From Rhopalosiphum padi (taxonomy: Eukaryota > Arthropoda > Insecta > Hemiptera > Aphididae), in contig NC_083597.1 of assembly GCF_020882245.1 (NCBI RefSeq), positions 63,714,152 through 63,778,151 of the forward strand: a stretch of 64,000 nucleotides of DNA. The letters are read 5' to 3'. The notes below the pieces were generated by a model. That model was not told the origin of the DNA. It ran no database searches and saw only the letters and a program-made list of their open reading frames with translations. Positions within the stretch are counted from its first letter, which is position 1; the number at the start of each line of letters is the position of its first letter. Below, one piece after another: positions 52,347 to 64,000 of this stretch. Made by a program: the position numbers and the translations under genes.

Positions 52347-54101
52347 GCGTATGCCGTACGCTCATACACATTTAACATTTTAACTTAACCTAACCAAGGA
52401 CACGCACGGACGCTCAAAAACGATTTGTCATTCTAGTGTTCGACAGTAGGTATTTTGACGATTTTTGTGACGGACTTGTCACATTTACGTATAGTAAAGG
52501 TAATGCTACACGGTATACCACAAGCAGAGACGTACGCACACAATCTAATCAGTTAGTATCAGTATATATTATATGGTGACTGATATAGCACCGGCCGGCA
52601 TCCGAAGTGTTAACGATGATATTTTGCGATAATGTAAACAGCGTGGAATCATACAAAGATACAATGTCGCTGTGTACGGACGACGATACAGCGCAGTTGA
52701 CGAACCGACGACGTACGTAAATTTGTGGTTCTTAGGTGAAGCCGTCGCATAGGACGACTGCAGCGATGCGGGATGGGGGTACGAAAAAGAGGAGGAAGTT
52801 TGGCGATAAATCACCGACGCACGTTCTCCGGCACCCCGTCGTGTGTCGCACGCTCGGTTATATAGACGCGTTAGACCCCCTCTGCATGGCAGCCAGCCGA
52901 AAGACACCCACCTTTTACAAACGCACGGCCCGGCGGCGACGGCGACACGGTGGCTAGTCGTACCGGAGTGGACAACGTTGCTGCCTTATTAACGACACCA
53001 ATAGCAGCTATGGCAACTGTTACTAATTTACGAGAGCTCGGTACAATATTAATCGTTACGGAACAATGCGATCGATTGCTTGATGTACATGAAACGTCAT
53101 GTACAACGGTATATAGTTAGAGCGAGACTGCGTGTACTGCATTGTACGCACAAAGGTAACAACAAACGGTATATAGAGAAGTGGGCGTGCGGCGATGGAA
53201 CAACCGGCGAAAAAGCCGGACAACAATGATAAAAATATTAAAGACGTACTGAAGCGTTTAACACCGAGTAGGTTGCCATGAAGTGGTGGCACACTCGGAC
53301 GCACGACAATGTAAAAACGGCCCGGTGTACGACGTTTATACGCGTCGCAATTGTGCGTTAACGCGGGCGGAAGCTGACGGACGGCCGACGCATAAAAATA
53401 ATACGGCGACCGATAAAGAAGGCGATCCAAATCGCAAACGGTATTTTGCGATCGTAATCGTTAAATACAATGTCGCCAATGTCGGTGTCGGAGACGTCTC
53501 ACCAAGACATGGTAATAGTAAAAAAATAAAAATAAATCAAATATCGTGTGATACCAATGGGATTACGGAAACTCACAACCAATGGTCAGCATGCCTCGGA
53601 GTGCTGCAGTGACGACGTCTTGTTGCGATGGTACGACGACGGTGTACTGAACGAGATACATATAATATGTATTATATATATCCTGACTGTGGCTGTGATG
53701 ACGATATTCATTTATTTATTATATATCAAAATATTGTAGTGACATAACTATACATCATTGTCGACATCGTGTCACGGACTAAACGGGGCACATTATAATT
53801 TGCATAGGCATCGGCATGCGGTCGTAATGCTGTATATTATATACAATATTATACATAATCAATCTGGCGCTTGCCTCACCGGCCGATATATTTGATTGGC
53901 ATTGCCGTTGACCACCGCAACGCAGACCTGTGAACAATTTCCGTCGTAAGGTGCCACTATATCACCTTAATATTTGGTACTGTAGTCGGCCGGTGTCGTT
54001 AACCGCGCTTTTACAGCTAACCACCACATGCCGCCAAAGTCTTTGGGTGGCCGAATAAAGTGCGCAGTGGACTTATACCGACATAAGTAGCTTACTTATT
54101 G
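52347..54101. other. CpG-rich intergenic region
   Basis: Positions 52500-54060 are rich in CpG (many CGACG and CGGC words) compared with the flanks. Open stretches on both strands overlap each other without domains. I see no supportable gene; promoter or noncoding exons are possible. Confidence 0.3.
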
Positions 54102-54266
54102 CAGTGGCGTCATTGGAACCTCGCAAAGTATACATTTGGGTATTTAAAATCCAATATTGTAATAATTTGGCCCACTTTATAAATTGATCGGCTTCAAAAA
54201 TTAATAGTAGCTACGCCACGCGCATTAAAAAAAAAAAAAAAAAAAAAAATTAAAATAACGCCACTG
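54102..54266. mobile_element. hAT-type MITE with perfect 8-bp target duplication
   Basis: The ends CAGTGGCGTCATT and, inverted, CAGTGGCGTTATT enclose 165 bp. ACTTATTG occurs immediately on both sides (54094-54101 and 54267-54274). An A-rich run of about 20 bp lies inside, near the right end. Confidence 0.9.
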
Positions 54267-55513
54267 ACTTATTGCAGCATTTTCTACGTGTGTTGTCGCA
54301 GTCGTCTTATTCGACGATAACACACGAGGTCTACTTACGAAGTTACGAACGACCGGTATATATTATGTAATATGTGATGGCAATACAAATTATATACCAA
54401 TTACCAAGACGAATGGTGAATTGTTAGGCGGCTACTCATTTTACACACTAAAACGATATTATGATTTTAAGTGTACCAATACACTCGTCACTCAATTAAC
54501 ACTTACTAATTTTTAGTTATGTATATTATCCTTTTTTTTTTGTTCAATACTTATGAAACTTTTAAACAATTATAATCTTCTAACAAAAAAGAACATTATT
54601 AGTACCTATAAGACCTAACATTCTTTTTCAAAAGACTTTTAACTAAAAATATCCATTCAGCTATATTATATTATTATGTTCTCGACTGACGGTATACTAC
54701 TACACTGAGTGTCCAGTTAAATCAGCAGCAGATAGTATGTTTAAACACTTCGATTAGACATTATAATATATTGTTATCATAAATGTGCTGCTCTACACAT
54801 AAAATGTAGTGAAATTGTCTGTACAATGCGCCAGACAAGCCGAGTAATGCGATACACATAATGTATTAATGTATATTATTATTATATTTATATTATTTGA
54901 TAATTTTAGCTTTTTTATACAGGCATTATTAGTTATAAGTATAGGTAGTTACTATATCATTAAATATAAATACTAGTACATATTTATAATCAATGGTAGT
55001 ATATTGAAATATGTACATCTATAAATATATGTATAGTATACAAATATTGTATATTTATATGGGTGTCACTGGTTTCGGTTAAAAATGAACTTTCCGTTTT
55101 CCGTCAAATTAGAAAAAAACGTAATTTCTTCTTCCACCAGTTATAAATTATAGAATTTTAAAGTTTGGGAACTTTTGTAAGTAAAGATTTAATAATATTA
55201 TATTTTTTTAGTAACTATTATATAAATTCAATTTTTTCCATATAAACGGACTATGATAAATGATATACATATTGTTACCAAAACTGTGCAAATATAACAC
55301 TGTATTTAGTAAATATAGTAGGTAGTAATATCTAGTCTAGGTTAGGTTATATTTTATATAGGTACCTAATATAGATAATATTATACGTATTATATTTATA
55401 TGATATTATGTCAATTTATTTTTATGTAACTCAAAATTAAATAACATATTTCTGTAAATACTGTAAAACATTAACAATAAATTCTTGAAACATTTAAAAT
55501 GAACAATTGATTT
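54267..55513. other. AT-rich region downstream of GGH
   Basis: Contains the presumed GGH 3' UTR; TTTATT at about 55411-55418 would read as AATAAA on the minus strand. Otherwise nothing recognised. Confidence 0.4.
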
Positions 55514-58216
55514 TTATTCACTAAAAAAGTATATTTCCTCGAAAGAATAGTTTAATTTTCCTACATACGTAGTAGGGTAATTATAAATTAGTTCATTTTC
55601 TAGCGTACTATTTTTGATATAATATATGTGATTATTTTTACGACATTCATTGACAAACCAATCGTAAAAATAGCGTGCTGAATATATTGCTGACCAACTA
55701 TGAGGGTCATTCCTTTTCCATTCATAGGCATTTTTTTCTGGATGAAATTGTAATCCCACAAATGGATAATTTTTAGCTTCTATTGTGGATATGAACGTCA
55801 AATTATTGGAATCATTATTTATCGTTATGGAATTCCAAAAGTGATCTAATTTCATTGATGTAAAGTTACTTTTTGTTATACATTGTCTGTAAAAAAAAAA
55901 TAAAATACTGTGAAGACTTTTATAAAGGTCCTTAAAAAAGTTTAAACATATAAATTAATAAAATCATTATCAATTTTAATGTATGATATATTTTTGAGAT
56001 TTAAGATCAATTAAAAATGTTTCAAGTTTTTAGAAATTTTTATTTTTAATTTGATTTTCTATCTTATCTACATTGATATAGAGTTATTTAGGAACAATAT
56101 TATCTATTGCAATAAGCACTTACTTTTAAGTTGTTAATATATACACTATAAGAAACTTTTAAATTAATCACAATTATATTATTTGGTAGTTTGGATACTG
56201 AAACTGAAATATATTTTAATTTGTAGCATTCAAAATTATATAATTTTCTTATGTAGCTTGGCATTGTTCCCCTCCCCTTTTCTTAATGACGACAACTTAT
56301 ACAGTTATACTGACTTTTTTCTCCCTAATTACGTAATATGCGTTTAAAATGTTTAAATATGTATATGATAATAGCCAATTATTAACAATTATTAAATCCA
56401 AAATACTCCGACTTCGGTCTCAGTATTCATCCGAGTAATATTGTCACCTTATGAGTTATAATCCACTGAACGTAATAACCGAAAGTAAACGAAATGAATA
56501 AAATATTTTTTCGAAAAACTAATTTTGTTAGTATTTTTTCCAAATGTTTTTTCTTAATAATTTTTTTTTAAAATTGTAATATCTTTATAATATTATTGTA
56601 CTTATATAAGTACTTGAAAAATAATGCTTAATGGTTTAAATAGTTGTAGCCTTATAGGTGTAAAATTATTATTTAACTATTTAGTGTATACTGTATACAT
56701 ACATTATAGTTTAAAAAAATATAATATTATTAAATCTTTACGTAAGGGTTCCAAAATTTTATTTTTTATGTACCTACCTATCTATCACTTATGGTAATAC
56801 AGTAAAACTTCCATGTAACGGACTTTCATAAAGCATTATTTTTGACAACCATAATACCTTCGTTGTAAATCATGCATAAATATATCTCTGTATAAAGAAT
56901 TTAATGTTTCTATATAACGAATAAACTATTCGATAATAAACCCGTTTTTGTAAACAGAATAGAAACATTTTACGAAAAAGTAAAATATACTTTTTAAATT
57001 TTTTTTTTTTTAATACAATATAGAATATGAAATATACAAATCTGAAATATGTAATCATGTAAAATAAAAAATATGTAATTCTATTTAACAAATTCCTCTG
57101 ATGTATTACGATTTTTTTTTTTTGCTCCCATGCAACTTTCTTAAATGGAAGTTTCGCTGTAGGGCTAGGATTTCTATGCATTTGCATGTTTTTTTCCTTA
57201 AGTCCAAATTGATTGGTTGTCAGATATGTCCACGATTTGGCTTATTCTTGATTAAATAGTACAATTTTTTTTTGCATATTTTTACAAATTTTGAACATAA
57301 TACATATAATTGCATATATATAAATTGTTGAGAATCTTGTTAATTTGAAATGGTATTTATTACGTATATGGTATTTAAATGTCTATAATTATTGGTTTAT
57401 TTGTCGAATTATCGTAAATATACTACCTATAATTACTAAAATTAACTTACTACTAAAAAAGAATAAGGGATTCAAAACATTTCAAAAAATGTTTAACATT
57501 ATAAACGGTGATTCTAAAACGGAAGAAAAAGATGTAAATATTACTTTAAATCCAGGACAAATCACGTAAATTAAATATGTTCCAAAAAGTTCGTGTGATG
57601 TGGAAAATAGTTTCAGCCATTATAAATCTTCGATTTAATTGCCGGTCGTTCACATTTTAAAATTTAAAAAACATGATTTAATAATAGCATGTAATAATAT
57701 TAATTAATAAATTTATTTTTGCATATTTTGGTAAATAAAATGCATATACTACAGTTTTACTGCATAGAAGTCTTAGCCCTAATTATAAGTAAGATTCAGG
57801 ACTTCTTGCATTTGCATTTTTTTTTGTAGTGATCGTATAGATTATTCTAGGTGAGTTATAAATTTGTTTTATGAAACAGCGAAACTAAATACTAAGTTTA
57901 AATTGCATATTTTTGCATAATTTGTCATATTGTTGGAAAAGTGCATATTTGAGCATTTCATATTTTTTAAATTTGTATGTAGGTACGTAAAGTAAAATAG
58001 TCAGGAAAAATCTTACTTGGAAAAATTCAAAAACATTTTTTTTAAATAAATTAAGGTCATGGTCTGTTGTATCTGACTCATAATATGTATGTTTACAATA
58101 GTCTCTTTGTAGTTTAAGAATCAACATTTTCATGAAAACTTTTAACAGTTATATAGTAATCTCAAGAATTCTATGTAAACGTCCTATTTCAGTATTATAC
58201 ATATACTATATAGGTA

Positions 58217-58265
<49 letters not shown>

Positions 58266-59861
58266 TATATATATTAGGTAATTATCTGTAAATTGTCATT
58301 GCGATCCATTATGTATTATCAATTGATGGGATACCTAGATTATATCTAAACTTATAGTTTTATATATTGTATAAATTATTAAATAGTTAAACATACTTAT
58401 GATGGTTAGCTGTAACTGGTTCTGTAAGTAGTATATTTCGAACATCCTTTGGCATTGTTTTGAATAACACACTTTTTACTTCCATTGTTGGTATTAGATT
58501 TAGAGGTAAATTCATGTCATAAGAATTACAGCGTGTTAAAGGGTTTTTTCCATCAATGGATGCGATTAGAAGAAGTTCAAATCCTAGACAAATTCCAAGG
58601 ATTGGAAATCGATCTCCGTTGTCATTTATCTAGAAAAAAATTGTAATCCTATGATATTTCTGAATAAATTGAAAAACAGTTTTAAATAAATTGATGTATA
58701 TAACTGACTACTGAGTCAATATAATAAGCATTTTAATATTTTTTGAAATGAAATGAAAAGAACAATTATTTATTTTGTTTCATTGATGTGTGTTTTTTTT
58801 TTATCTTTTGGGTCAGCAAAAATTCTCCAATTCTTAACTTTAGGGATGATTTCTGGTAGCAAATTGAATCTAGCTGGTACCTTAGGGGGTCAAAATTATA
58901 GGTAATTTTCTTAACAATTTCCAAAAAAAAAAGAAAAATAATAAGGAAAAACTGGAATTTTTTTGTTAAACCAATTTAAGACAATATTATTATTGATTTA
59001 TTTATTTTGTTATATTTTAAAAACGAATAACCGTAAAAAATTTGAATTTGAAATGTTCACTAAGTAATTATAATCATTTACTATGTATGATATAATTTTC
59101 AAAATTATTTGCCAATAAATTTATTGAGCTAGATGATTCAAATTTTTGATTTTTTTTTTTTAGATGATAATAAAAATTAGTGAATGGTTAAGAATAGTTT
59201 AAAATTTAAAGGTAATAATAAAGTTTTCTATTGTTGTGACTTTAACAATGTGTTATTTATCTTTTAAGTATAAAAAATAAAATTTATCAAAATAAACCCA
59301 ATTATTCTTATTAAATTTTTCTACAAAGTCGTTTCTTATCTTTAAAATATTTTTATTTTATTTTTTCTGTACAACCTGTTCTGCAACGTAACTAAGAATT
59401 GTCAAAATGTTTGCCTTATATTTAATTAATACATAATAATAATAATACATTATTTACCTTTTTGGAAATACGAAAAATTTCATTTGTCGATTGGCTTATT
59501 CCAAAACTAATATTAAACGCACTTCCTCCTCCAGGGACCAATATACCATTTACATTTTTCACTATATCACTATAACATTTTAGAATTGTTAATTGTGTTG
59601 TATGAAATATAATTGTTCTGTTGTTACATACTTGTAATATTCAGTGGTTCTATTGGTGAAAACTGGCACAACACGTCCTCCAGAAGCTTCAATTGCTTTA
59701 ACATAAGATGCAGCTATATATGAGTTATTAGATGGTTTAATATTGTTAAAACTAGACCAATAAACTTCTTGTGTTAGTATTCCGATCACTGGTTTTTCAT
59801 TACAAATGGTTAGTTTAGTAACAAAACCAAAAATTATAGTAAGAAAAACTGGTAAATACAT
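55514..59861 (-). CDS. GGH: Gamma-glutamyl hydrolase (folylpoly-gamma-glutamate hydrolase)
   Basis: GGH is a lysosomal or secreted peptidase C26 enzyme that removes gamma-linked glutamates from folate and antifolate polyglutamates. Four exons (59632-59861, 59458-59569, 58397-58629 and 55514-55886) total 948 nt and give 315 aa, matching human GGH (318). The start MYLPVFLTIIFGFVT is a signal peptide. Conserved parts are PVIGILTQEVYW, YIAASYVKAIEASGGRVVPVF, NGILVPGGG, the nucleophile Cys in LGICLGFELL, EPVTANHHK, the catalytic His in FHPEKNAYEW and FFVNECRKNN-like FVNECRKNN near the end. All junctions keep frame, for example TACAA|GTATG to TTATAG|TGATA giving Asn-Asp. The third intron is 2.5 kb and transposon-rich. 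A normal intact gene. Confidence 0.96.
56800..57159. mobile_element. pogo/Tigger-like MITE in GGH intron 3
   Basis: The left end CAGTAAAACTTCCATGTAACG and the inverted right end CAGCGAAACTTCCATTTAAG enclose 360 bp with TA at both borders. Its right flank touches the next element directly. Confidence 0.7.
57160..57781 (+). mobile_element. Short hAT-like element with C-terminal transposase remnant
   Basis: The ends TAGGGCTAGGATTTCTATGCA and, inverted, TAGGGCTAAGACTTCTATGCA form a terminal inverted repeat. Inside, the plus strand reads IKYVPKSSCDVENSFSHYKSSI at about 57570-57636, the hAT C-terminal dimerisation block, followed by a stop. The element is about 620 bp, so most of the transposase is deleted. 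Repeated TGCATATTTTTGCA-type words lie in the subterminal zones. No clear target duplication was found. It lies antisense in GGH intron 3. Confidence 0.65.
57799..57960. repeat. Partial repeat of hAT-like element end
   Basis: GACTTCTTGCATTTGCATTT near 57800 resembles the terminal part of the element at 57160. Further TGCATATTTTTGCAT words follow to about 57955, suggesting a second truncated copy. Confidence 0.4.
58222..58260. repeat. (TA)n microsatellite
   Basis: About 20 uninterrupted TA units lie in GGH intron 3. Confidence 0.9.
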
Positions 59862-60917
59862 TTTGTTACCAATTTTATCTGAACTAAATTTAAATATTAA
59901 CGATTGATACTAGTTACCAGTACTCACTAAAGTAGACTAAGTAGAGTATACATCTTTTTGTGTGTACTAATATGAATTTTATAAGAATGTGATTAAAATG
60001 TACATAACATTGTCTACATTATCTGCATTATCTAATCGAATGGTTAAATTAACATAATATATTTATGTTTAATTTAACCTTATAGTGACGTCGTACCGGT
60101 CGAAGGTCTGTTATATTTTAATATTCTTCATCAATGCCTTATATTATATGTATATATCTATTATATTGTCTCCAAATAATTTTACCAATATTTCAAAATT
60201 AATATGCTATTAGCTGAATTAACAATTTACAAATCAAATATATTTTACACAGCCTATAAAGTATAACATATATATTATGTAGGTATTACCTATAAAGTTA
60301 TGTAAAAATGTATTACGAATAGCATACTTTAATATTAAACGATTTTCTAAACGCTGTATTACCTGTAGTACATTTTTACTTTATTGATTTTTAATCAAGT
60401 AAGTATGGCAATTGAACAGAAAAATTTCAAGAATTTTTGTTAAATAGGAAAATGATAAAAATGTAACTCAGTTGTAATGAGTAGGTGGATAATTATTGGA
60501 AATATTTAATTTGTTACAGTTACAAAAATAGTTATTTTTTTGCTATTTTTTTATTTAGCGTGGTAGATTACCGTAACTGGAGAACGGATTTTGTTATTTG
60601 GGGTATTGTTAGATTCACATTGGCTAGGAGAAGTGCTGTGAAGATTTTCAGAACTTTATCTTCAATTGTTGACTCACTACAAAGCTATAAAGCTTTCTCC
60701 GTTCTCCGGTTTCAGAGCTCTATCTCACTAAATGAAAATGAAAATAAAATATATTATACATATTACATACATATTGCATACAATTAATAAATGTCTAAAA
60801 ATTGAAAATCAAGAAAGTTTACATGCCGATCTCTGACTTGGCAAGCGTTTCGTTTTTTCATTATTTTTTTCTAATGGCACTCAACTAAAACAAAAATCAT
60901 TAGGAAATACCTTAATT
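59862..60917. other. GGH upstream region
   Basis: The GGH promoter must lie in the first part; no element could be fixed. At 60572-60715 two inverted copies of AACYGGAGAACGGA flank a segment of higher GC content, possibly a repeat fragment. The plus-strand open stretch 60485-60787 has no recognisable domain. Confidence 0.35.
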
Positions 60918-61102
60918 CAGTGTTTCCCAATCTTTTTGTAACGGTGACTCTCAAATTTATCCCTTGTTGGTTACGCGACCCACCCCCACTAAAAAAAGTG
61001 TGATTGATATATAGTATGTTTATACATATTTTATTAGTGTGTAAGTTTAGTCAGTCGCGACCCATAAAAAAAATTTCACGACCCATAGGTTGGGAAACAC
61101 TG
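60918..61102. mobile_element. hAT-type MITE (CAGTGTTTCCCAA ends)
   Basis: CAGTGTTTCCCAATC on the left pairs with the inverted right end CAGTGTTTCCCAACC. Flanking octamers CCTTAATT and GTTTAATT agree at six positions. The 185-bp interior carries inverted GGGTCGTG/CGCGACCCA words and no gene. Confidence 0.8.
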
Positions 61103-62026
61103 GTTTAATTGAACCTATATGTTGAATATAGATATGTGAAAATAAAATGTACTAAATATCACGAATATTTCTTATTTTAATTATTTATTGAATTATAAAA
61201 TAAAATAACTTATTATTTAAATAACTCAAATTTTAAACATTGATAATATTAATTACAAATTTTACTAAAATTTTCCATAAAGGAGATCTTTTGATAAATT
61301 CGAATCTAGTTAAATGTTTGTGTATGTTTTTTTAATGATGTATTTTTCATTCGTTTTAAAATGAACATTGGTCTGTACTTCATTTGCCGAATTTTGAACC
61401 CATCTACAGGGACGAATTTAGAGGGGGCGGGGAAGTTTAACCCCCCCCTCCACACTTAAGACACCCGGTTCATAAGAATAGATAAGATTAAATATTATAT
61501 ACCTACTATATTACAGTGTGTACTTGCACAGTTAAAAAAACCCTGTCGATCACGAGTTCGATAGCATTACATATTATTAATTCGGAATCGATCATTAAGT
61601 TTTTTCTGACCAACGTGCAACTGCGCGAGTACACCGTAAGTCAGATGTGTGATTGACACGTTTTTCTATTTTGTTGCTAGTATTAGTATATAAGTATGAC
61701 TATTATAACTAATTAATTGTTATAAATACAACCAAATAAAAAAAATAATAATTAAATAAATTAAAAACATTGGAAACTATAATATATTATTTTCAAAACA
61801 TAAATATACACGTTATATCAAGGAAATTATAAACTGACAATTTTTAATGAGTTCAATATAGGAATTTTTTTAGTCGAGTTTAGTTTGTTAAACTTACATC
61901 ACGTATGTTTCTATTTCACATATGTCGAATTCAAGGGTGCCCGCAGAGAAGCATGCCCGCCCGCTATTTTAGTAAATATTAAATATTAATTGTTTTATTA
62001 ATTTATTATCTACTCGCATGGCTTAA
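61103..62026. other. Intergenic DNA, nothing recognised
   Basis: AT-rich, with a short GC-rich repeat scrap at about 61410-61470. Confidence 0.3.
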
Positions 62027-62345
62027 GAGGACGATACACCCACATGTGTTGTCTCTGTCTTACTAATGTAGATCATAGCAAATTTGCGTTCAGCAGAACA
62101 CATTTTGTGATATTAGCTTTAATACTATAGAGTAAATTTACCTATTATATCAAATTTAAAGGCAAGAATATTATCTAGGCAATGTCTTATGCTTTTATTG
62201 ATATTATCATTATTTATTTTAAAGTGAGTTATGAACATTTTAAAGTTATAATATTTTACATAGCTAATTCACTTTAAAATGATAATATAAATAAAATCAT
62301 ATGACATTGCCTAGATAATATTCTTAGCTTTAAGTTTGATTTTAA
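62027..62345. mobile_element. Second copy of TTAA foldback MITE family (right end eroded)
   Basis: It begins TTAA then GAGGACGATACACCCACATG and GTTGTCTC.GTCTTAC, matching the left arm of the element at 30260. An internal inverted repeat (ATTATCTAGGCAATGTC near 62170 and its partner near 62305-62325) forms a long hairpin. The outer right arm is missing or diverged. Confidence 0.65.
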
Positions 62346-64000
62346 ATTACATTATGTACTTATTACTTACCAATTACAATTAATTAATTAACTTGGACTT
62401 AATAATAAAGGTTATTATTATTTTTTATTTATCCGGCTGTAGAGCTTCAGAAAGAATGTAAGATATTCCTGACTTTCGTCTCTTCATTTCGAACCTATGA
62501 CATTCGGGAATACCTATATGATGTTATGTTTATTCGTGAGGGTGTAACTCAATTAGCGCAAATTGCAAATAGAGGGTTTATTAGGTTATGTTTTATGTAG
62601 TTGATTTTGGATTTTTCTACCAATCACATTTGACGAAGGAAGATTTTCTATAAGTACTTCTATTAATAATACTAATAAAAATGTAAATGTAAACAATACA
62701 GAGATGAGGTAAATTAAAAACCGGGCTGTAGTTCAAGACGAGTCAGTGATAAATAATAATGTTGTGTTATAATGTGAAAATATTTTTACACACCTATAAA
62801 TAATAGGAGTGGTAGTAAAACTTTTATTAATTGCATGTGCTATCAAAATTATTCCTCTGTGCGCTACTGAGTTAAAGTATAATATTTTATGATACCTACA
62901 TTTATATTGCTTTTATACCTAGTAATTCAAGTATTTTACTATTATTTATACTGTAGATCGAATTATTTATTGATTAAAACATTGCATTTATTATATTTAA
63001 TTTAATTATTATTATAGCACTTATATATTTATATCATGTATTCATGTATTAATGTATTATTGTTCTTAACTTTTGAATCAATAGTCAAAATTAGTAAATA
63101 GTAAAAATTGAAAGTTATAGGTATACGTACAACGTACTATGTATAGAAGATAGTATGCAAGGTGTACCTATAAAAATTTTATTCTCGGTTATTTTTAAAA
63201 GAACTAGACGTCTAAACATTTTTACTTTTGACCCTCCAAAGTAATATTCATATATAATTTTCTACTAAAAACCAGTAATCACCCTCAAAGTCGAAAAATA
63301 ATGAAAATCGAAGCATTTTCACTGCTGCAAAAAGTGATAACTCACAAAAATAAAAAAATACCCATCATTGTAACATTATAAAATCAAAATTTAACTACTA
63401 GCTCAGAATCTAAAACTAAAAAAAAACTTCAAAAATGTATATTAATTGTTATATTTTTTATTTGTTAATTTATTTTATACTGTTTAGCGTTTATTATATT
63501 CTATTATTATTATGGGTCTAGTCAAGGTGTTATCTTATCGATGAAAACCAGCACTATCGTAGTATTGCTATCGCATAATTTATGTTGTAAAACAAAAACA
63601 AAAATTGACAAGTCAAATACTTTAAATGATAAAATAACTATAGTGTCATAGTATCAATTTACAATTTGTCGAATGTCTATATGTATAGTGTTTTCCCAAA
63701 ACCAGTGTTCTCTTTAAATGCTACAACTGGTATAGCGCAGTATTAGACTTCTATAATATTGTATGATTTAGCCAAATTCGGCGATTATGACCTTGAACAC
63801 CATAACAGTAAATATTTCGATTTCTGTTAGTTACTTAAAATTGTTAAAAAGTTATTACCTCTAGATATTTATATTTTCTCAACAATTTCTCTAATAACAA
63901 AAATCATAAAATATTGGTTTATATTACAATTTAGGTGACACTAATATTGACTATTGAGTATTGAATATTGACTATTGAATAATACCTATAGGAAGAAATA
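62346..64000. other. Terminal intergenic DNA
   Basis: AT-rich, no gene recognised. Short direct repeats of TATTGACTATTGA type end the window at about 63947-63981. Confidence 0.3.

Noticed and set aside
52569..53612. Overlapping open frames on both strands (52569-52907, 53056-53430, 53283-53612)
   Set aside because: CpG-rich composition depletes stop codons. No domain and no consistent exon structure were found.
58222..58260. (TA)n tract as a possible origin or regulatory site
   Set aside because: Ordinary intronic microsatellite.
63949..63981. TATTGACTATTGA direct repeats as an array
   Set aside because: Only a few irregular short copies at the window edge; no spacer-repeat structure.

Overview
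The window looks like nuclear DNA of a hemipteran insect, most likely an aphid. It is strongly AT-rich, introns are short with GT-AG borders, TACCTA/TAGGTA words are frequent, small DNA transposons are dense, and all recognised genes are spliced metazoan orthologues. There are no bacterial operons, CRISPR arrays or rRNA/tRNA genes that I could recognise. Species assignment is inference; the gene identities are solid.

Layout. Positions 1-4127 (minus) hold the N-terminal part of WDR11, cut by the window edge. Head-to-head with it, STT3B (plus, 4984-10328, 12 exons, 785 aa) encodes an oligosaccharyltransferase catalytic subunit. The 10.3-15.0 kb stretch contains a decayed P-element/THAP9-type transposase. 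YPEL5 (minus, 14986-17300, two coding exons, 116 aa) follows. MOCS2 (plus, 20687-21585) is bicistronic, with the small and large molybdopterin-synthase subunits read in series. Its 3' end converges on ATG2 (minus, 22598-33893, about 29 coding exons, about 2,000 aa), the autophagic bridge-like lipid transporter.

From 33.9 to 43.3 kb there is intergenic DNA with a hAT MITE, an unidentified GC-richer coding-like block and a probable MULE fragment. A CYP6-like cytochrome P450 (minus, 43280-46289, 4 exons, 509 aa) carries a degenerate hAT transposase in its second intron. The 46.3-55.5 kb stretch is gene-poor with CpG-rich islands and a diverged tandem duplication. Gamma-glutamyl hydrolase (minus, 55514-59861, 4 exons, 315 aa) has a hAT remnant and a pogo/Tigger-like MITE in its large third intron. 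The last 4 kb is repeat-rich.

The genes are housekeeping or detoxification genes that share no pathway: membrane trafficking (WDR11), N-glycosylation (STT3B), a CTLH-complex-associated protein (YPEL5), molybdenum cofactor synthesis (MOCS2A/B), autophagy (ATG2), xenobiotic oxidation (P450) and folate polyglutamate turnover (GGH). The most informative observations are an 80-nt intron that lets MOCS2A end in its obligatory Gly-Gly, and a dense set of relic DNA transposons, several with intact target-site duplications. I found no convincing new multi-gene system.
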